Assembly: GCF_010747415.1 (NCBI RefSeq)
Contig: NZ_JAAGNZ010000001.1
Location: forward strand, 3,906,001-3,970,000
DNA from: Spirosoma agri
Lineage (GTDB): Bacteria > Bacteroidota > Bacteroidia > Cytophagales > Spirosomataceae
DNA length: 64,000 nucleotides
Direction: 5' to 3'
The notes below the pieces were generated by a model, which worked only from the letters and a program-made list of their open reading frames with translations, was not told where the DNA came from and did no database searches. This document shows positions 1-9,060 of the stretch, piece by piece (within the stretch, counting starts at the first letter, position 1; the number at the start of each line of letters is the position of its first letter). The position numbers and the translations under genes are program-made.

Positions 1-1652
1 GCTTTGGCCGGATCATTGGCCGACAGCAGGTGACCGCCCTTAATCGAAAACAGCATGGTAACCGTTGGAATCTCATCGTTCTTCGTGCCGATCACTTTCA
101 GGCCATTGGGTAGCTTGTCGGTCCAGAAAGGGGGTACTTTCAGCGTTGGATTCGGGCCAGGACCCGGCTTCGTTTTCCGCTCGAACGTATCTTTCGGCTT
201 CGTGTAGGCCAGACCATTATAGCCGTAATCGGGGGCTTTATAACCAGCCGTCGAAACGGTATAGTTGTCGGGTTTAGCAACAATTTCAGGCTTTCCTTTC
301 GGGTAAACGGTCAGAATAACCGCATTTTTGCCTTTGACGTACTGGTTATAAACCCGCATTACGTCGGCCTTCGTCACAGCTTTATACCGTTTCAACTCCT
401 GCGGCAGGTAATTCGGATTATTCAGATAAGTCTGGAACGCAGCCAGTTGCGACACCTTTCCGGATACGCTCGATAAACCATCGATCAGCTGAGCTTCACG
501 GGTTGCGGTAAACTGAGCAATATCATCATCCGTAACACCCCGTTTTTCGAACTCAGCCAGCGTCCGCCGAACCAGTGCTTCGGTGCTGTCCAGCCGCTTA
601 TCCGGGAAAGGCAGCACCGTCATGGCTAACTGACCTGCCAGCTCGGTTGCCGGGTGCGACGCATTCGCCTGCACCGCTAACTGGGCTTTCACGAAATTTT
701 TGTAAAAGAGCGAGTTTTTGCCCCCACCCAGGATTTCGGCCAGTGCATCGAGTGGTGCTTCGTCCGGATGATAGGTTGGCACGGTTGGAAATACGATTTG
801 CAGCATCGGAAACCGGACGTTGTCCTCGTACGATACATACCGATCTTTGTCGAGAACGGGCGATGGCACCTGCGTTTTTGTCACCTCGGGACCGCGCGGA
901 ATGGACCCGAAGTATTTTTCGGTCAAGGCCAGCACCTGTTTTGCGTTCACGTCGCCCCCGATGGTCAGCACTGCATTATTCGGGCTGTACCAGCGCAGAA
1001 AGAAGTTTTTCAGGTCATTGACGTTCACCCGGTTCAGGTCTTCGATGTAGCCAATGGTCAGCCACGAATACGGGTGACCGTAGGGGAACAGGTTCTTCGC
1101 CACATTTTCGCCAGCCAGTCCATACGGACGGTTATCGTAGTTCTGGCCACGTTCGTTCTTGACCGTTGCGCGCTGAATTTCAAATTTTTTCTGGGTTACG
1201 GCATCCAGCAGAAAGCCCATCCGGTCGGCTTCGAGCCAGAGCGCCCGTTCGAGCTGATTGCTCGGCAAGGTTTCGTAGTAGTTGGTCCGGTCGCGGTTGG
1301 TCGAGCCATTCAGCGTACCACCCGATTCGGTTACGATTTTGAAATGCTCATCATCGGCCACGTGGTCGGACCCCTGAAACATCATGTGCTCAAAAAAGTG
1401 CGCGAAGCCCGATTTGCCGATCTCCTCACGCGCTGAGCCAACGTGGTACGTCACGTCGACGTGAACGATGGGGTCGGAATGATCTTCGTGAACCACCAGC
1501 GTCAGGCCATTGGGCAACACGTATTTTTCGTACGGAATAACGAGTTCCTTCCCCTGGCGGGTAACTTTCTCGACCAACTTCGTTTGCGAATACGCAGCGT
1601 TTACCATTGTCCAGACCAGCGCAGCCGACAGGTAAACCGTAATTTTCTTCAT
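1..1652 (-). CDS. M16 family zinc metalloprotease (insulinase/pitrilysin type), C-terminus cut by window edge
   Basis: Read on the minus strand from ATG at 1652; the frame stays open to base 1, so the 3' end lies outside the window. The first ~22 residues form a signal peptide ending AYSQ, so the protein is exported to the periplasm or outer membrane. The inverted zinc motif HFFEH is at residues 85-89 and a downstream NERGQNYDNRPYG stretch supplies the third metal ligand, as in active M16A domains. A second M16-like half begins near residue 490 (DKLPNGLKVI), matching the usual two-domain layout of about 900 residues. The family degrades peptides, often in pairs of active and inactive halves. 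It follows the GH105 gene on the same strand with a 130-bp gap. Family assignment is secure; substrate is unknown. Confidence 0.9.
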   Translation of the reverse strand, partial: MKKITVYLSAALVWTMVNAAYSQTKLVEKVTRQGKELVIPYEKYVLPNGLTLVVHEDHSDPIVHVDVTYHVGSAREEIGKSGFAHFFEHMMFQGSDHVADDEHFKIVTESGGTLNGSTNRDRTNYYETLPSNQLERALWLEADRMGFLLDAVTQKKFEIQRATVKNERGQNYDNRPYGLAGENVAKNLFPYGHPYSWLTIGYIEDLNRVNVNDLKNFFLRWYSPNNAVLTIGGDVNAKQVLALTEKYFGSIPRGPEVTKTQVPSPVLDKDRYVSYEDNVRFPMLQIVFPTVPTYHPDEAPLDALAEILGGGKNSLFYKNFVKAQLAVQANASHPATELAGQLAMTVLPFPDKRLDSTEALVRRTLAEFEKRGVTDDDIAQFTATREAQLIDGLSSVSGKVSQLAAFQTYLNNPNYLPQELKRYKAVTKADVMRVYNQYVKGKNAVILTVYPKGKPEIVAKPDNYTVSTAGYKAPDYGYNGLAYTKPKDTFERKTKPGPGPNPTLKVPPFWTDKLPNGLKVIGTKNDEIPTVTMLFSIKGGHLLSANDPAK

Positions 1653-1782
1653 GTTGATAAATGAACAGTATTGGTAAGCAAGTTACGCAGATTAAGGCAA
1701 ATGAATAAGTAGCAACTGGATAAATGGGATAAGCGGTAAAGGCCCGTCTCTCCTGCTCAGCCCGTTACTTTTCTCCACGCTT

Positions 1783-3153
1783 TTACCGCTTTTGCGTCAG
1801 CTGTAATGAGCTGTCGTTAATCTCGAACGATTTCTTTTTGAGCAGGTTGATCACCTCAGCACCAGCCAGTAAAACCGGGCCGTAACCATGCGCAGCGTAA
1901 AGATTGATGGGACGGTGGTAGTAAAAAGCCGGATCGAAACCCATACCCGTTCCGACGCAGGTGCCATCGACCTGGCCTTTGTCGGTTACTTTAGTGGATA
2001 CGGCGTTCCAGCCAAGCAACGCCATCGGCGAATAGGCAAGCGGGTCGAGCCAGCCACGATTGATTGCTCTGGCAATGGAATAGACGTAAATAGCCGTAGC
2101 CGATGTTTCGAGATACGAGTCGTTCCTATCGAGCAATTGATGCCAGAATCCAGACCCTGACTGGCAGGCAGCCAGCCCTCGCGCGTGTGCCTTCAGCAGT
2201 TCAAGCACCGCCGGGCGACCCGGATGATTTTCGGGTAGTACATCCAGCAATTCGACATTGGTCATGATACCCCATCCATTGGCGCGCGCCCAGTGAAACT
2301 CCGGATGAACAGCCATTCCCTCAACCCAGCCGTGCATATACAAGCCTTTGTCTTTGTTGAACATACGCTTTGAGAACTGGGTAACCTGTTTCACGGCTTC
2401 GTCGTAATAAGCCCGGTCACCAGTGAGTTTCCCCATCTGCGCCAGTGCCGGAACGCTCATAAACAAGTCATCGAGCCAGAGCGTATTCGGTTGGGGGCGG
2501 TTTCGGGCCAGCGTTCCATCTGATAACCGAAATTCTTTCTTGGTGATGTAGTCCATGTATGTGTTGATCTGAGGACGCAGATCAGTCTTCACGCTGCCCG
2601 TCCGGGCCGCTTTGATCATGGCAGCGCACATGGCCCCTGCATCATCGAGCGCATGCGGAGCCAGCATGGGCCGCAGAGACGTATTCGCTTTGGGGTCGGC
2701 CTTTACCTGATCGCGGAAGTAGGGAATCAGACTCGCCAGAAACGATAATCGCTTCGTTGTGTAATCGGCATAACGCGGATCGCCCGTGGCTTCGCTGGCC
2801 AGCAGCATACCTGCGTACGTAACGCCCCACTCGTAACTCGTCAGCCGAAAATCGCCCGGCTTGATCACCGCATTCGGATTGAATACAGCGAAATTGGTTA
2901 TCTCCTGACCGGTCTGACGATCGATCACCTGCATGGGCGTGTTGCTTTCCAGGTACTCGTATACCCGGTTCAATACCTTGGTCACTTCCTCGACGCGTGG
3001 CTGACCGTAGGGAACGGGATAATCGGGTTGCAGCAGATGCAACGGTGTGGTGGAGTCGTTCGCCTTGAGCGGGGTAGTCTGCCCAAAGGCCAGTGAGGAC
3101 GCAACAAGGGCGCTCAGAACGGTAGCCGTCGATCGTTTCGCGAGCATCGTCAT
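1783..3153 (-). CDS. Secreted GH105 unsaturated rhamnogalacturonyl/glucuronyl hydrolase (YteR/RmlA-type (alpha/alpha)6 barrel)
   Basis: 456 residues with an N-terminal signal peptide (cleavage near SLAFGQ). Family motifs visible are LTSYEWGVTYAGM, the acidic pair in TLWLDDLFMSVPAL (an Asp of this type is the general acid in GH88/GH105), HWARANGWGIMTN and ETSATAIYVYSIARA. Enzymes of this family remove the terminal 4,5-unsaturated uronic acid left by pectin or other polysaccharide lyases, giving 5-keto-4-deoxyuronate. That product is the substrate of the kduI/kduD operon at 19868-22720 in this window, which supports a joint role, although the loci are 17 kb apart. Length fits the secreted Bacteroidota subgroup. 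An internal Met at residue 3 is an equally possible start. Confidence 0.88.
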   Translation of the reverse strand: MTMLAKRSTATVLSALVASSLAFGQTTPLKANDSTTPLHLLQPDYPVPYGQPRVEEVTKVLNRVYEYLESNTPMQVIDRQTGQEITNFAVFNPNAVIKPGDFRLTSYEWGVTYAGMLLASEATGDPRYADYTTKRLSFLASLIPYFRDQVKADPKANTSLRPMLAPHALDDAGAMCAAMIKAARTGSVKTDLRPQINTYMDYITKKEFRLSDGTLARNRPQPNTLWLDDLFMSVPALAQMGKLTGDRAYYDEAVKQVTQFSKRMFNKDKGLYMHGWVEGMAVHPEFHWARANGWGIMTNVELLDVLPENHPGRPAVLELLKAHARGLAACQSGSGFWHQLLDRNDSYLETSATAIYVYSIARAINRGWLDPLAYSPMALLGWNAVSTKVTDKGQVDGTCVGTGMGFDPAFYYHRPINLYAAHGYGPVLLAGAEVINLLKKKSFEINDSSLQLTQKR

Positions 3154-3435
3154 AGAATCAAGTCAAGGGTTAAGTACAACTGCTTACAGGTAATTATGCT
3201 TAGTTTACTTAAAAGCCAGCCTAGCCGGGTAGATACTCTGTGTTGGGCGGTCAGGTGATTCTAGCGGCTGCTGCTGACGAGTTTGGGCCTAACAAACGTG
3301 CCGACGTTATGAGGACAAGTGCTGCGCCGGTTTTCGGGTATTCCTACTCGTTTTGGGGTATAATTCGGGCGTTCGGGCGGGTGCTTTTCTGTTTTTATTA
3401 GCACGTCAAAAAGACATTATCCGGTTTGGCTGGTT

Positions 3436-3966
3436 ATGAGTTCTAAACAAAAGTCGATAACCCAACACACTACGTCGATGTCTTTTTATTCCATCCGACC
3501 TGAACTTCTTTTTTTCGATGCTGCCCGCCGGGGTGACGTTGCCACCATCAGACAGCTAATTGACACAAAAATCGATCTTAACCTTCGGGATGAGAAAGGA
3601 TTTACGCCCTTGATCGTTGCCGCCTACGATGGTCACGTTGACGCGACCAGAACGTTGCTGGGCGCGGGGGCTGATGTTAACGCGCAGGACGCCAGCGGCA
3701 ATACGGCACTGATGGGTGTTTCGTTCAAAGGCAACACGGAGATTGCCCAACTGCTGATCGACCAAGGCGCTGATCTGAATAGCCAGAATGCGACCAAGGG
3801 CACAGCACTGATGTTCGCAACGATGTTCGGGCGAAATCAACTGGTTAAATTACTACTGGATGCTGGTGCCGACAAATCGATTCAGGACGCCAGAGGGCTG
3901 ACGGCTCTCGATCTCGCCAAACAGAAAGGAAACGAAGAAGCAATCCAGTGGCTGGGAGTTGAGTAA
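3436..3966 (+). CDS. Ankyrin-repeat protein
   Basis: 176 residues dominated by about four ankyrin repeats starting near residue 30. Typical units are GFTPLIVAAYDGHVDATRTL, GNTALMGVSFKGNTEIAQLL, GTALMFATMFGRNQLVKLL and GLTALDLAKQKGNEEAIQWL, each followed by GAD-type turns. No signal peptide or membrane segment, so probably cytoplasmic. Ankyrin arrays bind other proteins; no enzymatic domain is present and no partner is indicated by the neighbours. A second in-frame ATG at 3478 (MSFYSIRPELLF) is a plausible true start, because the 14 residues before it are unstructured. The gene faces the GH105 gene across a 280-bp divergent gap and converges with the SDR gene at 4034. Confidence 0.85.
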   Translation: MSSKQKSITQHTTSMSFYSIRPELLFFDAARRGDVATIRQLIDTKIDLNLRDEKGFTPLIVAAYDGHVDATRTLLGAGADVNAQDASGNTALMGVSFKGNTEIAQLLIDQGADLNSQNATKGTALMFATMFGRNQLVKLLLDAGADKSIQDARGLTALDLAKQKGNEEAIQWLGVE

Positions 3967-3980
3967 AAGAGCGAATGAGT

Positions 3981-4020
3981 GATTGGTGATTAGCGCATTG
4001 AATTTATTTAATCACCAATC
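3981..4020. terminator. Inverted repeat in convergent gap, probable bidirectional terminator
   Basis: A 12-bp perfect stem (GATTGGTGATTA at 3981-3992 and its complement at 4009-4020) with a 16-nt AT-rich loop lies between the convergent ankyrin and SDR genes. Related short repeats (GAGTGATT, CGCTCAATCACC) extend the fold with bulges. Confidence 0.55.
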
Positions 4021-4033
4021 GCTCAATCACCAC

Positions 4034-4750
4034 TTACTTACCGCCGGGTCGGGTTGGGCGAACTTCGATCTTGCTGGGTAACGTACGGGCGGGCATACGG
4101 ATAAGATCAACGACCATCTGTCCGATGTCTTCGGGCTGGATTTTCCACGCGTCTTTCTCGCTGGGCTGGTGATTATCGAAGTAGGTCGCTACAGAACCCG
4201 GCATAATCGTCGTCACTTTAATACCTTCGCTCCGTAGATCAAGCATGATTGCCTGTGAGAAGCCCACTAATCCAAACTTGCTGGCATTATAGGCCGCGCC
4301 TTTCTCGAAAAAGTTCGTTCCGGCCAGACTCGAAATAGTGATGAAGTACCCTTCTGTCTTTATCAGCGCATCGATCGTCGCTTTAGCCGTGTAAAATACA
4401 CCGGTCAGATTGATATCGATTGTTTCGTGCCATTGCTCGGGTGTCAGCTCTTGGATCGGGGCAAAATGCCCAACACCCGCGTTGGCGATCACATAATCCA
4501 ATTGTCCCCATTGGGCTAATACAGCCTCTACAGCCTGTTGTTGTGAAGCTAAATCCCGCACGTCGGCGGCAATACCGAGCGCACTGCCCGGCTTGATCTG
4601 ATTGAGTGACTCAGCCGCAGCTGCGGCACTTTCCGCTGACCGACTAGTGATTGCTACATTAATTCCCTGCTGAATCAAGGCTTCGGCAATGCCGTACCCA
4701 ATTCCCTTCGAACCGCCTGTAACCAGCGCGGTCTTTTGTCCATCTGCCAT
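4034..4750 (-). CDS. SDR family NAD(P)-dependent oxidoreductase
   Basis: 238 residues, a classical short-chain dehydrogenase. The cofactor-binding TGGSKGIG motif is at residues 11-18, NAG follows in VIANAGVG, and the catalytic Ser-Tyr-Lys set is seen in ISSLAG and YNASK. The order of motifs and full length indicate an active enzyme. Closest in style to 3-oxoacyl-ACP reductase-like or sepiapterin/sorbitol-type SDRs of unknown substrate. No signal peptide, so cytoplasmic. It is transcribed alone: convergent with the ankyrin gene and divergent from the GH3 gene at 5002. Confidence 0.88.
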   Translation of the reverse strand: MADGQKTALVTGGSKGIGYGIAEALIQQGINVAITSRSAESAAAAAESLNQIKPGSALGIAADVRDLASQQQAVEAVLAQWGQLDYVIANAGVGHFAPIQELTPEQWHETIDINLTGVFYTAKATIDALIKTEGYFITISSLAGTNFFEKGAAYNASKFGLVGFSQAIMLDLRSEGIKVTTIMPGSVATYFDNHQPSEKDAWKIQPEDIGQMVVDLIRMPARTLPSKIEVRPTRPGGK

Positions 4751-5001
4751 AAATACGTTGAGTTAAAAACTATCTCGGCAATAACTCGGGAGTCGATTCA
4801 AAGGTTTCGATTTTGTCTGGGTAAAGCCAGTGCCTGGCCCGGACACGACACGGCGTCAGTAGCTACTTTACCAGAACGGCATGACGATAAGGGCTTATTA
4901 GTTTTTAAATTAATTTACTATATCCTTCTATCTTTCGACGATCTTCCATAAAATGCTGGTGTTGGGCATTGCCAGCCCCTGATTTATCCGTATCATTCGC
5001 G

Positions 5002-7395
5002 ATGAATCGTCCTCAGTTTACCGCCATTGCGATGGCCGCCCTGGCCTCACTTTACCTGTCAGCCTACTCCCCTCCGGCTGATACGCCCCCGCTCTACAAG
5101 AACGCGTCGGCTCCCATCGAAAGCCGTATCCGCGATCTCCTCAAACGCATGACGAAGGAGGAGAAGGTAGGTCAGCTATCGACGCTGCTAGGCTGGGAGA
5201 TGTACGAAAAGCAGGGTGATTCGGTCCAGGTGAGTGAGAAATTCAAAAAGGCGGTCAGCGAACAGCGGATCGGTATGCTGTGGGCAACGCTACGGGCTGA
5301 TCCGTGGACGCAGAAAACGCTGAAAACCGGCCTGAATCCGACTCTGGCAGCCCGCGCGACCAACGCGCTCCAGAAGTACGTAATCGAAAACACACGTCTG
5401 GGTATTCCGCTGCTACTGGCCGAAGAATGTCCACACGGGCACATGGCAATTGGCACGACGGTTTTCCCGACCGCATTAGGCCAGGGCAGCACCTGGAACC
5501 CCGCTCTGATTCAGCAGATGGCGACGACGATTGCCAAAGAAACCCGATTACAGGGCGCACATGCGGGTTATGGCCCCGTGCTCGATCTGGCCCGGGAGCC
5601 CCGGTGGTCGCGTGTGGAGGAAACCTACGGCGAAGACCCGGTTCTAAATGGTCAGATGGGTATTGCCATGGTCAACGGATTTCAGGGTATGAATCTCAAC
5701 AGTGGCGTCAACATCATCTCCACGCTGAAGCATTTTACGGCGTACGGCGTTCCCGAAGGTGGTCATAACGGGGGGAGTGTCAGCCCCGGCACGCGCGAGT
5801 TGTTTCAGGTCTATTTGCCGCCTTTTCGGGATGCGGTCAAAGCCGGAGCCTTGTCGGTCATGACGGCGTATAACTCCATCGATGGCATTCCCTGTTCGGC
5901 AAACCCGTTTTTATTGAAGACCGTATTGCGCGATCAGTGGAAGTTTACTGGGTATGTCGTTTCCGATCTGGGCAGTATTTCAGGGTTAAGGAGTAATCAT
6001 CGGATTGCCAGTACCCCCGCCGACGCGGCTGAAGTAGCGATTGAATCTGGCCTGGATTCGGATCTGGGTGGGTATGGTTTCGGAAAAGCACTCCAGGAAG
6101 CGGTCGATAAAGGTGCCGTTACCACAGCAGTACTGGATACAGCGGTAAGCCGGATTTTACGGATGAAGTTTGCCATGGGATTATTCGAGTCACCTTATGT
6201 CAGTCCCGAAAAAGCGGGCGCTGGAACCCGAACAGCGAAGCACGTAGAACTGGCCAGGCAGGTTGCGCGCGAATCGGTCATACTTCTCAAGAACAGCGAC
6301 AAACTACTTCCTCTCACAAAATACGTAAAAAACATCGCGGTCATCGGGCCCAATGCCGACAACGTGTACAACCAGTTGGGCGACTATACAGCTCCCCAGG
6401 CCGAGGGCGCAGTCGTGACCGTTTTACAGGGCATTCGCAATAAACTCGGTACCAACGCCCAGATCAACTACGTCAGCGGGTGCGCGATCCGCGATACAAT
6501 GACCAATTCCATTGCCGAAGCCGTTGAAGCCGCCAAACGAGCGGAGGTAGCGGTCGTCGTGCTGGGCGGGTCCAGCGCGCGTGATTTCAAGACGGAATAC
6601 CAAAGTACCGGCGCGGCCAAAGTCACGGCAACGTCGGTGAGCGATATGGAAAGTGGCGAGGGTTTCGACCGGGCCAGTCTGGATTTGATGGGCAGACAAC
6701 TGGAACTGTTGCAGGCCGTTGTAAAAACCGGAACACCCGTGGTCCTTGTTTTAATCAAAGGTCGCCCGCTCAATCTGAACTGGGCCAATGCCAATGTACC
6801 TGCCATTATCGATGCCTGGTATCCCGGTCAGGAAGGTGGCAATGCGATTGCCGATGTGTTGTTCGGCGATTACAATCCGGCGGGTCGTCTGCCGATTTCA
6901 GTGCCTAAATCAGTCGGCCAGTTGCCTGTCTATTACAACTACAAAAACCCGGCCCGGCACGATTACGTCGAAATGGATGCCCGTCCCTTGTTTCCGTTCG
7001 GGTATGGTCTGAGCTATTCAACGTTCGAGTACGGCAGTTTGCAAATTCAGGTGGCCCCAACTCCTACTAATGTGCTTGTTACGGCAACGTTCACGCTGAA
7101 AAACACGAGCGGTCGCGACGGTGATGAAGTCGCTCAATTGTATGTCAGTGACAACGTAAGTTCCGTAGTCAGCCCGTCGAAGCAACTCAAAAAATTTGCC
7201 CGCGTACATCTTAAAGCGGGTGAGCAGAAAACGGTCACGTTTCAATTACGGGCCGACGATCTGATGCTGTTGAATCCCGCCATGCACTGGGTCGCAGAAA
7301 AGGGCGATTTCACCATCATGGTCGGAGCTTCATCCGATGACATTCGCCAGAAGCAGGTATTTTCGTTACCAGCTGACATTCAGGTACGTATGTAA
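5002..7395 (+). CDS. Secreted GH3 beta-glucosidase/beta-xylosidase (BglX-like)
   Basis: 797 residues from ATG at 5002; the open frame begins 33 bp earlier but MNRPQFTAIAMAALASLYL is the natural start of an export signal. The N-terminal TIM barrel carries GPVLDLAREPRWSRVEETYGEDP, KHFTAYG and the nucleophile region VVSDLGSISGL (Asp of SDLG). A C-terminal alpha/beta sandwich (ESVILLKNSDKLLPL, VIGPNADN) and a fibronectin-III-like end (FPFGYGLSYSTFEY onward) complete the usual three-domain GH3 layout. The enzyme releases glucose or xylose from the non-reducing end of short oligosaccharides in the periplasm. It is divergent from the SDR gene and ends just before a long palindrome. The exact sugar specificity cannot be read from sequence. 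Confidence 0.92.
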   Translation: MNRPQFTAIAMAALASLYLSAYSPPADTPPLYKNASAPIESRIRDLLKRMTKEEKVGQLSTLLGWEMYEKQGDSVQVSEKFKKAVSEQRIGMLWATLRADPWTQKTLKTGLNPTLAARATNALQKYVIENTRLGIPLLLAEECPHGHMAIGTTVFPTALGQGSTWNPALIQQMATTIAKETRLQGAHAGYGPVLDLAREPRWSRVEETYGEDPVLNGQMGIAMVNGFQGMNLNSGVNIISTLKHFTAYGVPEGGHNGGSVSPGTRELFQVYLPPFRDAVKAGALSVMTAYNSIDGIPCSANPFLLKTVLRDQWKFTGYVVSDLGSISGLRSNHRIASTPADAAEVAIESGLDSDLGGYGFGKALQEAVDKGAVTTAVLDTAVSRILRMKFAMGLFESPYVSPEKAGAGTRTAKHVELARQVARESVILLKNSDKLLPLTKYVKNIAVIGPNADNVYNQLGDYTAPQAEGAVVTVLQGIRNKLGTNAQINYVSGCAIRDTMTNSIAEAVEAAKRAEVAVVVLGGSSARDFKTEYQSTGAAKVTATSVSDMESGEGFDRASLDLMGRQLELLQAVVKTGTPVVLVLIKGRPLNLNWANANVPAIIDAWYPGQEGGNAIADVLFGDYNPAGRLPISVPKSVGQLPVYYNYKNPARHDYVEMDARPLFPFGYGLSYSTFEYGSLQIQVAPTPTNVLVTATFTLKNTSGRDGDEVAQLYVSDNVSSVVSPSKQLKKFARVHLKAGEQKTVTFQLRADDLMLLNPAMHWVAEKGDFTIMVGASSDDIRQKQVFSLPADIQVRM

Positions 7396-7415
7396 TACAA
7401 TAGATGATCCGGGTC

Positions 7416-7476
7416 CGTTTCTTTACATGATGTATGCCGTATCTTGAAGATATGGCATACATCATGTAAAGAAACG
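7416..7476. repeat. Long loopless palindrome with shared core (family A, copy 1); probable bidirectional terminator
   Basis: 61 nt forming a 30-bp stem around a single central G at 7446, with one G-T pair and no mismatch. The central part reads CCGTATCTTGAAGATATGG and matches the cores at 32929-32985 and 42035-42097, while the outer arm (starting CGTTTCTTTACATGATG) is unique to this copy. It sits between the convergent GH3 and LytTR genes. Confidence 0.85.
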
Positions 7477-7507
7477 AATCTCTCCCTCGCTGACAACCTC
7501 AATCGGC

Positions 7508-7810
7508 TCATTCCACGACCTCTGCATCAAGCTGTGCTTTGACGGTATCGACACGCCGACGGGCAATGTCTAATTCGTGGGTGCTGTCCCCAAAGTGAAC
7601 AATAACTGTACTATGTTTCTTTTTCATCATTCGCCAATGCTTTACGCAGTCCGGATTCACGGCAGCATGTTTGTGGATACGAATGAAGTGGGTGTGTTGC
7701 TCCAGAACACGGGATAGGGTTAATGTGCTTAGTATCCGGCTTCCATCGTGGTAATTGATGTAGGTGTAATTTCCGTAGCCAGACAGATAAGCAACTACCT
7801 TTTTAAGCAT
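7508..7810 (-). CDS. Stand-alone LytTR DNA-binding domain protein
   Basis: 100 residues that are essentially only a LytTR domain: NYTYINYHDGSRIL, TLSRVLEQHTHFIRIHKHAAVNPDCV and a C-terminal VIVHFGDSTHELDIARRR. LytTR domains bind direct repeats in promoter DNA. Full-length relatives carry a receiver domain in front; here the ATG at 7810 starts right at the domain and no phospho-acceptor region is present upstream in frame. Bacteroidota encode many such single-domain LytTR proteins of unknown signal input. It is convergent with the GH3 gene. Upstream lies a gene-poor island. Family is secure, target genes are unknown. Confidence 0.85.
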   Translation of the reverse strand: MLKKVVAYLSGYGNYTYINYHDGSRILSTLTLSRVLEQHTHFIRIHKHAAVNPDCVKHWRMMKKKHSTVIVHFGDSTHELDIARRRVDTVKAQLDAEVVE

Positions 7811-8167
7811 CGTTCGTTTTAGCGTTAATCAACCTCACAGGTTGAGCACTTCTAAGACAAGGTGCCTGCTCGATAGTTTATTTTCACTAGTCAATTTGGA
7901 ATTAGAATCTGTCTAACCTACCTGGCTTCATCCAATTTCATCGAAAAATAAACCTTCTCCGGCGCATGAAACGACATAGCTATCCAGGCGATCACACGAC
8001 CGACTTAATCCTTAGCCACCAGTCTTGCCTGGCCGTTCCGTATTGAGGGGGAAACGGTACGGGGTAAGAACAGTACTACGCCTGTGCAATTCGACTCCGG
8101 ACGAACGACAGCAGGCTGTTACTGCGAAACGTTAGCTATTAAACCCAGCGGCTCAACCTGCGCAACG
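7811..8167. other. Intergenic stretch, no gene seen
   Basis: Divergent-side upstream region of the LytTR gene running to the end of the small minus-strand gene at 8168. An imperfect dyad, CCGTATTGAGGGGGAAACGGTACGG near 8037-8061 read with gaps, is too weak to call. The plus-strand frame at 8084-8365 overlaps the minus-strand gene and is not supported. Confidence 0.4.
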
Positions 8168-8410
8168 CTAAATCTTCTGATTAAGGATGACATGATCAAT
8201 GGACATCCCGGTGAGTCTAGCGTTGTTCAGCGTCGTGAGTGTGATATGATAAGAGTCGGGATTATCACAGAATCGATTCCAAACCTTCTGAACATCGTCA
8301 TAACTGTAACCCGTCTGCTTAGCGATATGAACAAGTCTGCGAGCATCCCAGACCGAGTAAGGTAACAGAAATGCTTTTAGATATCTGCCAATGAATAAAA
8401 GCTGTCTCAT
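8168..8410 (-). CDS. Small hypothetical protein (80 aa)
   Basis: I do not recognise this protein. The minus-strand frame encodes a plausible small basic globular protein: an amphipathic start (MRQLLFIGRYLKAFLLPYSVWDARRLVHIAKQ, read in parts) followed by a GYSYDDVQKVWNRFCDNP segment typical of a short helical domain. Residue composition (even use of charged and aromatic residues, no low complexity) is more protein-like than the opposite-strand frame 8084-8365. It has no signal peptide. It lies in a gene-poor island with no clear operon partner. Coding status is probable, not certain. Confidence 0.5.
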   Translation of the reverse strand: MRQLLFIGRYLKAFLLPYSVWDARRLVHIAKQTGYSYDDVQKVWNRFCDNPDSYHITLTTLNNARLTGMSIDHVILNQKI

Positions 8411-8781
8411 ACCGTAAGCGTTGATGCGGAAACAAACCTAGGTATTTATCCCTACGTATACCAGCAGTCTTACATTAAATAATTATTAAACTAACATCAG
8501 TTGTATAGATAGAAACCAGAAAAAATGGGTGAGAATTGTTCATTTCGCGATCGATTCAGTCACTCATTATCATAGCGTACAACAGCAGGCGTGGACGATG
8601 GCTGCTCAGTCAACGCCAGACGATATCGATCAACAACGGGAATGGAGAAAGCGCGTATAGCCAGGCAGGATCAACGTACCCGGAAGAAGTAGGCTAGTAG
8701 CCTTTTATCACTTAATTCACTCAAAAAAAACACCTGTTCTGGTTATTCGTTGTAGGGTTATCATACATACTTATCGTCGTT
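8411..8781. other. Intergenic stretch, no gene seen
   Basis: 371 bp between the divergent small genes at 8168-8410 (minus) and 8782 (plus). It is AT-rich near both ends, as expected for two promoters. The only frames are under 35 codons and show no protein-like composition. Confidence 0.4.
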
Positions 8782-9027
8782 ATGGAAACGCAAACCGCAG
8801 CCTATTTAAACAGTCCCAGTCCCGTTGTTCTTATCGTGTATCAGAACGATGAATATCGATATCTTGCCGTTTTCGTTAATCAAACACGTGAACAGGCAGA
8901 AGCTCTTTTCAAGGAAAAATACCCAGTGGGGGCCTCGGACAAGTATGAAATAAAAGAATACGAAGATGTTGAAAGTTACTCCATAACCGAAGACGGGAAC
9001 CTGTTCGTGAATGGCAGTTACAAATAA
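8782..9027 (+). CDS. Small acidic hypothetical protein (81 aa)
   Basis: 81 residues, acidic, without signal peptide or membrane segment. The pattern PVVLIVYQNDEYRYLAVF, a helix FVNQTREQAEALFKEKYP and then strands YEIKEYEDVESYSI suggests a small alpha/beta fold. I do not recognise a family. Good coding composition and an immediate, strong intrinsic terminator-like hairpin starting right at the stop codon make this a real, monocistronic gene. No function is proposed. Confidence 0.7.
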   Translation: METQTAAYLNSPSPVVLIVYQNDEYRYLAVFVNQTREQAEALFKEKYPVGASDKYEIKEYEDVESYSITEDGNLFVNGSYK

Positions 9028-9060
9028 AATAAGGCCGGTCGAGTTTCGACCGGCCTTATT
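9028..9060 (+). terminator. Terminator hairpin after the 81-aa gene
   Basis: Perfect 15-bp stem (AATAAGGCCGGTCGA at 9028-9042 and its complement at 9046-9060) with a 3-nt loop, directly after the TAA of the preceding gene and followed by an AT-rich stretch. Confidence 0.85.

Noticed and set aside
768-1436. Plus-strand frame of 222 codons opposite the M16 gene
   Set aside because: Antisense shadow of the M16 protease, whose minus-strand reading carries the HFFEH zinc site.
5304-5768. Plus-strand frame of 154 codons inside the GH3 gene
   Set aside because: Shadow frame of GH3; Arg/Ser-rich without structure.
8084-8365. Plus-strand frame of 93 codons
   Set aside because: Overlaps the more protein-like minus-strand gene and shows no conserved pattern.
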